Shown piece after piece: positions 8,791-19,076 of a DNA stretch of 50,888 nucleotides. The DNA lies in assembly GCF_000313935.1 (NCBI RefSeq), contig NZ_AMSS01000067.1:1-50888 (forward strand), read 5' to 3'. Positions within the stretch are counted from its first letter, which is position 1; every line of letters starts with the position of its first letter. The DNA is from Acinetobacter sp. WC-141 (lineage in GTDB: Bacteria > Pseudomonadota > Gammaproteobacteria > Pseudomonadales > Moraxellaceae). The notes under the pieces were generated by a model. That model saw only the letters and a program-made list of their open reading frames with translations. It had not been told where the DNA came from and did not search any database. The position numbers and the translations under genes were made by a program.

Positions 8791-11115
8791 TTAATGATGG
8801 TCGTGCTTTGTGTTTTGCTCTTCTTCACCCAAGTTTAAAGTCGGGGTGCTGTCAAAGAAGTTCCAAGGTTTGATGAGTGTATTCACCCACTCTGTCGGCA
8901 TGATTGGCCATTCTTCAGCACGTGCCACATGGGTTGTTCCTGTTGTCATCCACACCACAAGGTCTTTATTTTCAATATTTTCATTGTTGGCAATGAATTG
9001 TCCTAATCCTGTGTCATGAGTCGAACGGTTTGAATATTTCCCTTCAGGGTAACGTTCGTCTGGATTGTACTGAGTCACCCAAATTTGCTTATCCATAAAG
9101 TTCAAACGTTTAAATAACCATTCATCTTTAGAGAAATTGGCTCCTTTCGCCACAGGGTGTGTTCCACCTGCAAAAGGAATGAGTTGATAAGAAACCGGAT
9201 TACCTAATTTATTTTCCTTGTTGAAATTCGTGAGTAAGCGAATAGTAGACGGATCAAATTTTTCAGCTGCATTTTGCTCATTCGTAATGACTTTACTGTC
9301 AATTTGCATTGAGCTTGTACGAACACCACCTTTGTCATTGGCTTTCACCACAGGGTCCATATGCATAAAGCTGTTGTTTTCCCCATCTACATCCATGTCT
9401 AAGCGAAAGTTATAGATATGTTGATGCGTTGTACCGACAATATTATGGTCAATTAAAGTTCCATATTTGGTGTCTTCTTTTGCGGTACTATCATGCATAG
9501 TGCGTGATTTAACGCCTTTAACAGCTTCAATACCTGTTGCACCCGCATTAATCCCAATTACACCATTTTGAGCAAATACCCAGTCAAACATGTAATCGTA
9601 GTTTCCAACCGTACTAATCCAGCGCACAACAAGTTCACGGCGGGCTTCACTGGCATCTTGGTTACCAAAAATTTCGTGATGTTTATATTCAGGTCCAGCA
9701 TAACGCTCAAACACAGCAATGGCATTTGGAATTACTTGAGGCTCGCCTTTATAGTCTGCGATCACAGCATCAAGTAAAACAGCGTTGTCGGGTGCATCTG
9801 TTCCAGGAAGAATAGATGAGGTAAGTGTTCCCATCCCATATTCGCCAGAGTCCAAATAAGATTTGAAGTACCAACCAATATCAGGGTCGCCATATGGAAC
9901 CACCATTCCACCCAAGTTCCCTTCATACATGACTTTACGCTTAACGCCTTTATCTTTATAAGTCACGGTTGAAAGCTGCAAGCCAACACGAGAATCTAAG
10001 GCCACATGCAAACACCAGTTCCCCCAATGTATGGTTTGGCCAGTAATGCTAAAGTTTTTGCCCTCAGGTTCAGAAATATTGAGTGGTTTTAGCTTACTTG
10101 CTACTGGCTTATTCGACATATAAGGTCGATTTGCCATTGGCACAGGAATGATCGCACCTTCTTCAATCTTAATAATTTTTTCTTTATCTAAATCGACTAC
10201 AGCAACTAAATTTTCAATAGGATGCGCCCAGTAGTTACCATCACCGACATCAAGGTAAGCAACAACTTTTAATATATTGAGTTGTTTGTCCAGACCATCT
10301 TTACCGCCAAAATATCCAACAGTTAGTGGTGTAGCAATCACTTTCTTCACATCGGTAATGCCGCGTTTCCGTAAAGCTTCCTGATATTCTTTACTTGTCT
10401 CAATTACACGCTGTACAGCTTCAAAATTATCGAGCAATACCATTCCATGAGTGTCTTTCAGTACATTCCATTTTGTGACTTGTTGAGTGTTAAGGTTAAC
10501 TTCACCTTCAATCGCTTGACTCCCCTTTAATAAAATAAATGAGGCAATTCGATCTTCTTTAAATTCTTTGTGATTAATAAAGTAATCCCAGACTTTGGCT
10601 TTTTCCGGTTCTTTTAACTTTAACTCGGCAAAACGCATATTTTTATAGGCGTATTTCGAGCGATTAATCACATCAAATGTCTTTTTAATTTCGTCAGAGT
10701 TTAGGCTATTGAGCGGGTGAAACGTATTTTCAATTTTGAAAGTTTGATCTAACCCCGACTGGAAGACTTCATTAAAAAAATCTTTTCCAATAACAGGCTT
10801 ACCATCTTTAATTAATAAAGGCACACTGAGCTTGAAAGGTTTGCCATTCACCAAAACCTGATCTGAATTGGGTTTAGCTCGAACCACCATAGAACCTTTG
10901 CTGATCATATAAGTATTGGTAAAATCATCTTTGACAACTTTAGCGCCTTGCTCACTCATGTTTTGATAAAGTGAGACCATTTCGGCATGTCCACCATGAG
11001 CAAACGCTTGAGTATTGATTCCCCAAAAGCTTGCAGCGATTGATAAGTTAAGTGCCAGTATTTTTTGTATGTCATTCAATAATCGTTGTTTACGCATTGG
11101 TTTCATCCTTTTCAT
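8791..11115 (-). CDS. tynA: periplasmic copper amine oxidase (phenylethylamine/tyramine oxidase)
   Basis: Oxidatively deaminates primary aromatic amines to aldehyde, ammonia and hydrogen peroxide in the periplasm. 774 residues with a signal peptide ending near Ala39 (TQAFA-HGG). The topaquinone precursor is Tyr506 in TVGNYDY. The catalytic base is Asp422 in YLDSGEYGMG. Copper ligands are His564 and His566 (HQHIYNF) and His729 (TTHVARAEEW). Length and layout match E. coli TynA, including an N-terminal region before the catalytic domain. It lies downstream of feaR and leads the porin/GMC/feaB genes on the same strand. A His/Asp-rich tail (KHDHH) ends the protein. Confidence 0.94.
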   Translation of the reverse strand: MKRMKPMRKQRLLNDIQKILALNLSIAASFWGINTQAFAHGGHAEMVSLYQNMSEQGAKVVKDDFTNTYMISKGSMVVRAKPNSDQVLVNGKPFKLSVPLLIKDGKPVIGKDFFNEVFQSGLDQTFKIENTFHPLNSLNSDEIKKTFDVINRSKYAYKNMRFAELKLKEPEKAKVWDYFINHKEFKEDRIASFILLKGSQAIEGEVNLNTQQVTKWNVLKDTHGMVLLDNFEAVQRVIETSKEYQEALRKRGITDVKKVIATPLTVGYFGGKDGLDKQLNILKVVAYLDVGDGNYWAHPIENLVAVVDLDKEKIIKIEEGAIIPVPMANRPYMSNKPVASKLKPLNISEPEGKNFSITGQTIHWGNWCLHVALDSRVGLQLSTVTYKDKGVKRKVMYEGNLGGMVVPYGDPDIGWYFKSYLDSGEYGMGTLTSSILPGTDAPDNAVLLDAVIADYKGEPQVIPNAIAVFERYAGPEYKHHEIFGNQDASEARRELVVRWISTVGNYDYMFDWVFAQNGVIGINAGATGIEAVKGVKSRTMHDSTAKEDTKYGTLIDHNIVGTTHQHIYNFRLDMDVDGENNSFMHMDPVVKANDKGGVRTSSMQIDSKVITNEQNAAEKFDPSTIRLLTNFNKENKLGNPVSYQLIPFAGGTHPVAKGANFSKDEWLFKRLNFMDKQIWVTQYNPDERYPEGKYSNRSTHDTGLGQFIANNENIENKDLVVWMTTGTTHVARAEEWPIMPTEWVNTLIKPWNFFDSTPTLNLGEEEQNTKHDHH

Positions 11116-11260
11116 CTATCCCTGAACTATCTGAATCAGACAGTTAAAATGCACTTCCTGTGAGTGAAATTCATTAGACTAACTTAATAGTTTTATCGTT
11201 ATTAAGCTTATCTAACCTGCTCTAATGAATTTAATTTCAACACAGTTACATAGGGCTAGC

Positions 11261-11298
11261 TTGTTCAAGAATGACGTCGAATTTGTCTAAAAATGACA
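11261..11298. promoter_or_regulatory. candidate FeaR site upstream of tynA
   Basis: Contains TTGTTCA-N4-TGACG-T-CGAAT (11261-11282), which repeats the block upstream of pac at 1601-1624. It is followed by two more TGNCN-like elements, TGTCT at 11284 and TGACA at 11294, giving a ladder at 10-12 bp steps as expected for one face of the helix. It lies about 145 bp upstream of the tynA start, just after the feaR stop. Binding by FeaR is inferred. Confidence 0.4.
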
Positions 11299-11314
11299 TT
11301 GAGAGATGAAAGAT

Positions 11315-12229
11315 TTAAACCGACATACCCTCTCTAAATTCTTTAGGAGAAATACCATAAGTCTTTTTAAAGATTTTTGAAAAATGAGCACCGTCCCAAA
11401 AACCCCATTTCAAGGCAACTTGGGTAATTGAGCTTTGTTTATTTCTTTTATCAAGCAAATCTGCTTTGACTTTTTCTAGGCGTTTGAGCTGTATATATTT
11501 GTTAATAGATAAATTTTCTTGAAGGAATAAACGGTAGAGATGACGTAGCGACACCCCTATATGCTCTGCAATTAATTTAGGTGTTAAATCAGGTTTTGCT
11601 AAGTTTTCTATAATATATCGCTCGGCTTTTTCCATCAGATTATTTGAGCTGTTTATATTTTTATAATTGATTGTGGGTTTGATTAAAGCAATTAACGCAT
11701 CTTCAAAAGCATTGCCATCTTCGGTTGCATACCAAAGTTTGATGTTTTCAGCAGACATATTTTTCAAAATATTCTTGAGCAAAAAACCACTCATATTTTG
11801 AGTAATCAGTTTTCCAAAATATTCGGTACTAATATTTTCTTTCAGTAATTTTTCACGCGACAGATGGACTGAAATCTGACTTACCAAACCTTGCGGATAC
11901 ATCGAAATCGTTTCGACTGGGTCGACCAACACAATATCGCCTTCATTTAGGCTTAAGGTTTCATTTTTATATTCGAGCAGCATTTTCCCCGAATACTGCA
12001 AAATCAAAAAACAAAAACGATTATTCACTCGATCGATTTCATCGGCTTTCCGGACAATCTTATTGGCATTGTTTTTAATAAAAGCAATTTCGGTATCACC
12101 CAATAAAAAGCACTGAACTTCACCAATGAATAAATTACGGGTTCCGTCAAAATCGGTTTCAAAATTGCCGCACACACTTTTAATATGGTGCGTCCATGTG
12201 AGTAATGCATCGCTTACATATTGGTTCAT
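11315..12229 (-). CDS. feaR: AraC/XylS-family activator of phenylethylamine catabolism
   Basis: Transcription factor of 304 residues. The N-terminal half is an AraC-binding-like sensor domain related to E. coli FeaR (compare VCGNFETDF near residue 19 and NEGDIVLVDP). The C-terminal ~100 residues carry two helix-turn-helix motifs (LIAEHIGVSLRHLYRLF and ITQVALKWGFWDGAHFSKIFK) and the closing TYGISPKEFRE. It is on the same strand as and directly upstream of tynA, with 199 bp between them holding the candidate site. In E. coli FeaR activates tynA and feaB in response to the aromatic aldehyde; the same role is inferred here. Confidence 0.85.
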   Translation of the reverse strand: MNQYVSDALLTWTHHIKSVCGNFETDFDGTRNLFIGEVQCFLLGDTEIAFIKNNANKIVRKADEIDRVNNRFCFLILQYSGKMLLEYKNETLSLNEGDIVLVDPVETISMYPQGLVSQISVHLSREKLLKENISTEYFGKLITQNMSGFLLKNILKNMSAENIKLWYATEDGNAFEDALIALIKPTINYKNINSSNNLMEKAERYIIENLAKPDLTPKLIAEHIGVSLRHLYRLFLQENLSINKYIQLKRLEKVKADLLDKRNKQSSITQVALKWGFWDGAHFSKIFKKTYGISPKEFREGMSV

Positions 12230-12388
12230 CCCTTACCTCTCTATACACGTGCCACCGCTCAAAATTTTGCGTTTGTGGTGGTGCACTGTCTTGGCTTATT
12301 TGCAATCTTGTTTTATTGATAAACAAATTGTGTGCCAAAAATTCCTTATCCTTGGAATTGTTTTGATGATAGTCAGCTAGATGTAAAG

Positions 12389-12419
12389 AAGCTGATAAAT
12401 CAATTCAATTTATCAGCTT
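12389..12419 (-). terminator. terminator-like hairpin at the end of the iac operon
   Basis: Perfect 12-bp stem AAGCTGATAAAT (12389-12400) / ATTTATCAGCTT (12408-12419) with a 7-nt loop, directly after the iacG stop and before the feaR promoter region. On the minus strand it is followed by a broken T tract (CTTCTTTAC). It probably separates iac from fea transcription. Confidence 0.7.
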
Positions 12420-12427
12420 AATGGGAC

Positions 12428-13429
<1,002 letters not shown>

Positions 13430-14383
13430 TTAGATATCTAAAACTAATCTCGGTGTTTTAGAGCGCGAACAGCACACCAATATTTGTTCATTGCTGGCTT
13501 TTTCTTCATCAGTAAAATAAACATCTCGATGGTCAGGTTCGCCTTCAATTACATCGCACATGCAGGTTCCGCATACGCCTTGCTCGCAAGACATTTCAAT
13601 GTCGATGCCTTCTTTAGCCAATGCCTGCAAAATGGTTTCACCTGCTTCAACCATAATGATTTTTCCACTACGCTCAGCCACCACCTCAAATGAATCTCCC
13701 GAGGTGTCAGTTTCGACTTGGAAATATTCTTTGTGGATTTGCTGCTCAGGAAAATTGTGAGTCGTGGTAAGGTTAATCACCCAGTCCATAAAACCGACTG
13801 GACCACAGGTGTAAATATGGCTTTCAAGGTCAATATCTTTAATGGCAGATTCAAAAAATGCTCGGTGGCTTGCACCTTCTGATTTAAAATGGAAGGTTGT
13901 GTATTTTGCTAACTCACCATTTTTAATTTCATCAACAAAAGCACAGTTTTCTGGGCTAGCGCCGCAGTAGTGAAGCTCAAATGATTCGCCTTCATGTGCA
14001 AGTTGATAAGCCATCGTGATTAACGGCGTAATTCCAATTCCACCGCCAATCAATACACTGTGTTTGGCTTTTAAAAGTGGAAATAAGTTTTTTGGTTCAC
14101 TGACCTGAATTTGCATGCCATCTTTAATTTCATCAAAAGCCGAGACTGAGCCACCACGTGATTCAGGGTCACGTAAAATTCCAAGGCGGAACTTACCTTC
14201 ATCATTTGGATTTTGGCAAAGTGAATATTGGCGCACCATACCATTCGGTAAGTGCACATCAATATGTGCACCCGCTTCAACTTTTGGCAATGTTGCAGAA
14301 GTTGCAGATTCAAATTCCATGACTGCAATATTTCCACCTTCCACATGGCGATTTTTAACGACAACATCATAAAGTGTAGTCAT
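13430..14383 (-). CDS. iacF: ferredoxin-NAD(P)H reductase for the IacCD dioxygenase
   Basis: Phthalate-dioxygenase-reductase type electron carrier of 317 residues. An N-terminal flavin-binding barrel (RQYSLCQNPND) is followed by an NAD-binding domain (VLIGGGIGITPLITMA, YTCGPVGFM) and a C-terminal plant-type [2Fe-2S] domain with CEQGVCGTC and a later LVCCS cysteine. It passes electrons from NAD(P)H to the Rieske oxygenase IacC/IacD. The start follows GGGAG. It lies 34 bp after iacE and 45 bp before iacG, in the usual iac order. Confidence 0.9.
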   Translation of the reverse strand: MTTLYDVVVKNRHVEGGNIAVMEFESATSATLPKVEAGAHIDVHLPNGMVRQYSLCQNPNDEGKFRLGILRDPESRGGSVSAFDEIKDGMQIQVSEPKNLFPLLKAKHSVLIGGGIGITPLITMAYQLAHEGESFELHYCGASPENCAFVDEIKNGELAKYTTFHFKSEGASHRAFFESAIKDIDLESHIYTCGPVGFMDWVINLTTTHNFPEQQIHKEYFQVETDTSGDSFEVVAERSGKIIMVEAGETILQALAKEGIDIEMSCEQGVCGTCMCDVIEGEPDHRDVYFTDEEKASNEQILVCCSRSKTPRLVLDI

Positions 14384-14417
14384 GATTCAACTCCCTTTTC
14401 ATGCGCAGCCTATTGGC

Positions 14418-15155
14418 TTAACGCATGAATAAACCACCGTTAATATCCCATGTTGCACCAGTCACAAACCCCGCATTTGGACTCGCGAGCAACCCACAAG
14501 TTTCAGCAATAAAATGCATACTTCCTAAGGCTTTAACTGGAATATTCTGGATGAACTGTTCCATTTTTTCGTCAGACACCACGCTATGAACGATTGGTGA
14601 CTCCATCGGTCCCGGTGCAACCGCATTAACCGTCACCCCTTTTGCCGCAAACTCTTTGGCAAAAATTTTGGTTAACGTCACAATGGCCCCTTTGGTTGCC
14701 GCATAGTGTGCACCCGTTGCAGTACCGCCGTTTTGTCCCGCTAAAGACGCCATATTAATGATGCGTCCATAGCCTTTTTTAGCCATATACTGGCCAATAA
14801 TTTGACAAGCTTGAAAGGTGCCGCGTTGGTTAACTTGGGTCACCCAATCAAAATCGGCTGCGGTAATTTCAAGTACTGGCGTTGCTTTGGTGACGGTGGC
14901 ATTGTTAATTAACACATCAAGTTTAGAAAATTTCTCTTCAATCCATTGCACGGCAGCATGAAAATCTGCTTCGACAGAAATATCTAATTTCAAGGGAAAC
15001 ATATTTTGTGCATGCTGGCTTTGTGCCTTTGCGTTTTCGGCTTTTTCAAGCGTACTCGCTGACAAAATCACTTGATGGCCTTGGCTCGCAAAATATTCAG
15101 CAATGACATTACCGAGTCCAGAAGCAGCACCTGTCACTAAAACAACTTGTTTCAT
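14418..15155 (-). CDS. iacE: short-chain dehydrogenase of IAA catabolism
   Basis: SDR-fold NAD(P)-dependent oxidoreductase of 245 residues. The cofactor motif is TGAASGLG (residues ~8-15), the active-site YAATKGA motif follows, and NNAT marks the central strand. In published work on iac clusters IacE acts early in IAA conversion together with IacA; the exact reaction is less settled than the family. The start follows AGGAG, 10 bp after the iacD stop, consistent with co-translation in the operon. Confidence 0.88.
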   Translation of the reverse strand: MKQVVLVTGAASGLGNVIAEYFASQGHQVILSASTLEKAENAKAQSQHAQNMFPLKLDISVEADFHAAVQWIEEKFSKLDVLINNATVTKATPVLEITAADFDWVTQVNQRGTFQACQIIGQYMAKKGYGRIINMASLAGQNGGTATGAHYAATKGAIVTLTKIFAKEFAAKGVTVNAVAPGPMESPIVHSVVSDEKMEQFIQNIPVKALGSMHFIAETCGLLASPNAGFVTGATWDINGGLFMR

Positions 15156-15165
15156 GTTACCGCTC

Positions 15166-15651
15166 CTAAAGAATGTAGCTAATACCAGCTAAGGTATCGG
15201 TTGAGTTAACCAAGTTAATAATTTTACGGTTAATCTTAAAGCCTGTAGCCGCATCACGAGTCAAATGGTAAGTAATATCAGCTGTGTAATGCTTGAGGTT
15301 TTCTTTACGGAACTCTCGTAAATTTTGAGCACAGCGTAAAACGATTTCATCATCCTGATCTTGAATAACACGTACACGAGAAACACTACGCACCGTATTT
15401 GCTTTAGGTGCTGTAGAAATTGCTTCACCATTTTCCAGACGCTCTACACGTAAAGTACGCATATGGTTATCGTCATAGGCATAATTTAAGTTGTTTTCGT
15501 AGTCAGTGAGGTTTGGGTCTATTGGAATGATATAAACACCTTTTTCATTCCATAAATTGAGCCATTCACGGTATTCACTGTGGTCTAACATATCTGCTTC
15601 AGCCCAGATGAAAGCAGTGACTTCATTTAATAATTGCAGATTCATATTCAT
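15166..15651 (-). CDS. iacD: ring-hydroxylating dioxygenase beta subunit
   Basis: Small subunit of the Rieske oxygenase, 161 residues, with the SnoaL-like cone fold expected of this family (YREWLNLWNEKGVYIIPIDP, VRSVSRVRVI). It has no metal site of its own and supports assembly of the alpha subunit IacC, encoded 10 bp upstream in the operon. The start follows AAGGAG. Confidence 0.88.
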   Translation of the reverse strand: MNMNLQLLNEVTAFIWAEADMLDHSEYREWLNLWNEKGVYIIPIDPNLTDYENNLNYAYDDNHMRTLRVERLENGEAISTAPKANTVRSVSRVRVIQDQDDEIVLRCAQNLREFRKENLKHYTADITYHLTRDAATGFKINRKIINLVNSTDTLAGISYIL

Positions 15652-15661
15652 TGCTCTCTCC

Positions 15662-16972
15662 TTAAGCCTTCATCATCTTTTTCCATTGCTGATATGCTGC
15701 ACGCATACCGGTTTCAGCACTGACATCACTTTTTAAGCCATCTTCAGTTTTGACTTCACCCGGCAAACCGCGGTTGAGCATGATCCATAAATCATTACCC
15801 GCATTGGCGCCGTGTTGTACGCGCTCCCATGCCTCAGAGTCATCTGGTGTACCAAAACCAAATGGGCCTTGGAAATGTTCATGCAAACGTAGGCGATATT
15901 GGTTGGCAATTTGCGGACCACCGTCCATGGTAATTACCGAGTGATGAATTTCTGTTTCAGCAACTGAAATTGGCTGTAATACACGGAAGAAGGCCATCGA
16001 ACATGCAATATTCGGGAATAAATTTAAGTTAAAACCAGAACCACCGACTGCTCGAACAATACGGCGTACTTCTAACTCTTCATGTCCTTCATCACGCAAA
16101 GCTTGAGCCAAGTCTTCGAAACGCTCTTGAATTGGACGTTCCATGAGCTCTTCATCTAAATCGACTAGTTCAGGAATCATGACCATCACACTGTGACCAT
16201 TCCCTAAGTCTTCAACAAAGCCGGGTTGGTTTTCGAAGTTAAAGAGTTCTTCTGTTTTTTCATCGACAGAACTTAAGAATGACTTGTGAACTAATGGAAA
16301 GTGATAAGCATCAGTGGTATTTTCAAGCTGGATTTTCCAGTTACCCGGAAAACGGAAACGGTGTTCACCCAACACTTTAATTGGATAACCCGCACCTTGT
16401 TTCATAAACAGGTCAATCCATTTTTTTGCTGGCCCAAGAAACTCTTCAAGCGGTTGAATATCTTCTTTAAATGAAGCGAAGATCATGCCGTTATATTCTT
16501 CTACACGTAGACTCACCAGTGGCAATTCAGACTTATCTAAACAATCGCCGTAGCTTTCCGGAGATGGCACACCACGTAAGCTGCCATCAAGCGCATAACT
16601 CCAACCGTGGTACGGGCATACAAAACTATTGGTTTTTCCTTTTTTATGTTCGCATACGGTTGCGGCACGGTGACGGCAACGGTTTAATAGTACATGGACT
16701 TTCTTTTTACGGTCACGCACTACAACCACAGGTTGTTTACCAATGTTAATGGTTTTATAGCTTCCACCTTCTGGAATTTCGCTGGCATGCGCAACCCACA
16801 CCCAAGTGCTATAAAAGATTTTTTCCATTTCTTCATCGAAAATGCGTTCATCTTTATAAAGAGAAGTATGGGCACGATCACTTTGAACCAAAGTATCGTA
16901 ATCAGTGCCAATGTTATGCGTCGGGATAATACTGTTCATATCAATAGTCCTTTTAAATATGTCCTGGGTCAT
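15662..16972 (-). CDS. iacC: Rieske ring-hydroxylating dioxygenase alpha subunit
   Basis: Terminal oxygenase that, with IacD and IacF, is assigned to turning an oxindole-acetate intermediate into catechol. Rieske cluster ligands are Cys99/His101 (CRHRAATVC) and Cys119/His122 (CPYHGW). The mononuclear iron site has Asp221, His224 and His229 in ENTTDAYHFPLVHKSF. The frame opens at 16972, overlapping the iacI stop by 4 bp. A second ATG at 16939 (residue 12) has AAAGGA 8 nt upstream and may be the real start. Catechol produced here is the substrate of the cat pathway at the left edge of the window. Confidence 0.92.
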   Translation of the reverse strand: MTQDIFKRTIDMNSIIPTHNIGTDYDTLVQSDRAHTSLYKDERIFDEEMEKIFYSTWVWVAHASEIPEGGSYKTINIGKQPVVVVRDRKKKVHVLLNRCRHRAATVCEHKKGKTNSFVCPYHGWSYALDGSLRGVPSPESYGDCLDKSELPLVSLRVEEYNGMIFASFKEDIQPLEEFLGPAKKWIDLFMKQGAGYPIKVLGEHRFRFPGNWKIQLENTTDAYHFPLVHKSFLSSVDEKTEELFNFENQPGFVEDLGNGHSVMVMIPELVDLDEELMERPIQERFEDLAQALRDEGHEELEVRRIVRAVGGSGFNLNLFPNIACSMAFFRVLQPISVAETEIHHSVITMDGGPQIANQYRLRLHEHFQGPFGFGTPDDSEAWERVQHGANAGNDLWIMLNRGLPGEVKTEDGLKSDVSAETGMRAAYQQWKKMMKA

Positions 16973-17502
16973 TCCTGGGAAGGTACCGGCAATTCGGCTT
17001 CACTGTGCCAATGCGATACGGGACGACTGAAAATATTCTGTGTTTGGAAATGTTTAATTTTCCATGTTCCATCTGCTTGCTTTTGAAACTTCACATTGAG
17101 CTTTGCTGTATTCAGATGACTACGGCCATCTTTAAACGTTGAAGTTTGCAACATCAGCCATGAAGCATTTGCATCATTTTGATTTACATAAATTTGTTCT
17201 GAATTTACAAAGTGTGCATTCATAACAAAGTGAGATTCTTTTTGGGTATAGCTTTTAAACATGTCGTAAATCGACTGCCAAGAATCATAACGGCCAAAAG
17301 ATTTGGCATATTTCTCACCAACACCTTCCCAAATACAATCCTGATCAAAAAGATTCATCAGCTCATCAAGGTCTGTATTTGCATTAAGCTCGTCGCAGAT
17401 TTCCATATAACGGTTCAGGCAGTTACGAATCGCGTTGTGCGCTTCTAACAGTTCTAGTCGCTCTAAGATTTCTGCAATATTCACTTTGTCATTCATTGCC
17501 AT
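16969..17502 (-). CDS. iacI: SnoaL-like protein of IAA catabolism
   Basis: 177 residues with a SnoaL-like/NTF2-type pattern (RNCLNRYMEICDELN, LMNLFDQDCIWEGVGEKYAKSFGR, FVMNAHFVNSEQIYVNQNDANASW). The gene is part of conserved iac clusters, where the product takes part in early IAA conversion; its exact chemistry is unsettled. It sits between iacB (4 bp upstream) and iacC (4-bp overlap), so translation is probably coupled. Confidence 0.82.
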   Translation of the reverse strand: MAMNDKVNIAEILERLELLEAHNAIRNCLNRYMEICDELNANTDLDELMNLFDQDCIWEGVGEKYAKSFGRYDSWQSIYDMFKSYTQKESHFVMNAHFVNSEQIYVNQNDANASWLMLQTSTFKDGRSHLNTAKLNVKFQKQADGTWKIKHFQTQNIFSRPVSHWHSEAELPVPSQE

Positions 17503-17506
17503 CGCC

Positions 17507-17866
17507 TTAACGTTGGATAATTAATTCGCGCCCAACACGAGCTTCAACTTTGCAATATTTCCAAAGTTTGTATGGACCTTCACCCACCACTGTCGTTCTA
17601 AATAAGTTACAAGCAGCATGTACGGTTTCAATATCTGGAACATCTGCAAGCAAGTATGTGGTCCACGGCCAGCCAGCACTTGGGCCAACCATGCTTTGGT
17701 CATCATCAAGGTTTCCAAAAACATGCACACCCGGTAAGTCATGAATGCCATTCCACATTTCACCAAACGCGGCCCAAACTGCTTTTGCTTCAGCTGGTTC
17801 TGCATCAAAAAAGTTTTGGTTAATACCCATGCAGAACAAAACGCGTAATGATTTTTTAGCTTCCAT
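17507..17866 (-). CDS. iacB: small conserved protein of IAA catabolism
   Basis: 119 residues, no signal peptide or membrane segment. The pattern (RVLFCMGINQ, WNGIHDLPGVHVFG, DIETVHAACNLFRTTVVGEGPYKLWKY) suggests a compact alpha/beta-barrel-like fold. It is a constant member of iac clusters, but its reaction is not known to me. It lies between iacA and iacI with gaps of 25 and 4 bp. The start follows AAAAGGATATTGAG. Confidence 0.8.
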   Translation of the reverse strand: MEAKKSLRVLFCMGINQNFFDAEPAEAKAVWAAFGEMWNGIHDLPGVHVFGNLDDDQSMVGPSAGWPWTTYLLADVPDIETVHAACNLFRTTVVGEGPYKLWKYCKVEARVGRELIIQR

Positions 17867-17891
17867 CTCAATATCCTTTTAAAAATTAAAC

Positions 17892-19061
17892 TTATAAATA
17901 ACCTGGGGTTGGCTTTAACCCGAAACTGATTGAGCCTGCATTTTGTAAGGTCGCATCGCCCATAAAGGCATGCTGAGTCACCACGTTGGTGTCATTTACA
18001 AAACGGCTAAATGGATTGTTGGTATAAATTGCTGTCATGCCCGCGAGCATTTGCATTTTTCGGGTCACTTTGGCGCAAACTCGCGCTGCATGGGTACATG
18101 CCAAACGCATATCGCTAATTTGTTCGGCAGTTGCTTCACGTCCAGCAATAATTTCATGCCAAACAATATCCATGGTTTGATAAAACCAAGATTTTGCAGC
18201 CTGAAATTCTGCATCTGCCTGAGCAAACTCATATTGAGTTACTGGGCGGTTTGCAATTTCTGACCCGCCAGTAATGGATGCTTTACCCGGTGCCAATTTT
18301 TCAAATTCTTCTAATGCCGCAGCTGCAACACCAATACCCACCACGGTTAATACTTGCGTCGCTAACGACAGTGACGGATATTTAAAAAATGGCTCGTTTA
18401 GTTTTGAAGGTTCACCACGGACAAAGGTCCATTTCTTTTCGACCAATACGTCTTCGACGACCAAGTCATGGCTTCCCGTACCTTTTAGACCAACGGTGTC
18501 CCATGTCATTTCAATTTTGGCTTTTTTCGCAGGCATCACTGCCATACGTGGTAAGCCTTGCATTTCATTATTTTTAAGCGGTGAAATCCCCACGCCAACA
18601 ATGTCAGCTCCCATACAGCCACTTGAAAATTTCCAACGTCCACGAACCACGACACCTTCATCGGTAATTTCGGCAGGTTGTGGCGGAAAAATACCTCCAG
18701 CAAACACCACATCTGGTCCGTTTTGGTACAACTCTTTAAGTGTATCTTCAGGCAAACTTCCCAAATACGCAGGACTCATACCGAAACTTGCGACCCAACC
18801 GACTGAACCATCAGCTTTAGATAAAGTTTCAATCAATTCACAAAACTGTCGTGGTGAACATTCATCACCGCCAAAACGTTTCGGAACCAATGCACGGTAA
18901 ACACCGATTTGCTTAAGCTTTTCGATAACGTCTTGGCTCACATAGGCCTGATTATCAAACTCACCTGTACAGGCACGCTCACGAATTTCTTGGCACAAAG
19001 CATCTAAGTCAACTGCTTTGTCTTGAGAAGCAAACTCCATTTTAGACAACTTATTCATCAT
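17892..19061 (-). CDS. iacA: acyl-CoA-dehydrogenase-fold flavin monooxygenase acting on IAA
   Basis: 389 residues with the acyl-CoA dehydrogenase fold (VGWVASFGMSPAYLGSLPEDTL, RGRWKFSSGCMGADIVGVG, DTVGLKGTGSHDLVVEDVLV). In this setting the fold serves as a two-component (group D) oxygenase using reduced flavin from a partner, here most likely IacG. Published iac studies place IacA at the first attack on IAA/indole. Second gene of the operon, 15 bp after iacH, with AAGGAG before its start. It is not a beta-oxidation enzyme: no CoA-ligase or thiolase partner lies in the operon. Confidence 0.9.
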   Translation of the reverse strand: MMNKLSKMEFASQDKAVDLDALCQEIRERACTGEFDNQAYVSQDVIEKLKQIGVYRALVPKRFGGDECSPRQFCELIETLSKADGSVGWVASFGMSPAYLGSLPEDTLKELYQNGPDVVFAGGIFPPQPAEITDEGVVVRGRWKFSSGCMGADIVGVGISPLKNNEMQGLPRMAVMPAKKAKIEMTWDTVGLKGTGSHDLVVEDVLVEKKWTFVRGEPSKLNEPFFKYPSLSLATQVLTVVGIGVAAAALEEFEKLAPGKASITGGSEIANRPVTQYEFAQADAEFQAAKSWFYQTMDIVWHEIIAGREATAEQISDMRLACTHAARVCAKVTRKMQMLAGMTAIYTNNPFSRFVNDTNVVTQHAFMGDATLQNAGSISFGLKPTPGYL

Positions 19062-19076
19062 CTAACTCCTTGTAAT

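Noticed and set aside
18274..18900. 208-codon open frame opposite iacA
   Set aside because: Antisense shadow of a well-supported gene; no ribosome site and no recognisable protein features.
17892..19061. Beta-oxidation acyl-CoA dehydrogenase
   Set aside because: The iac context and a paired flavin reductase show a two-component monooxygenase role.
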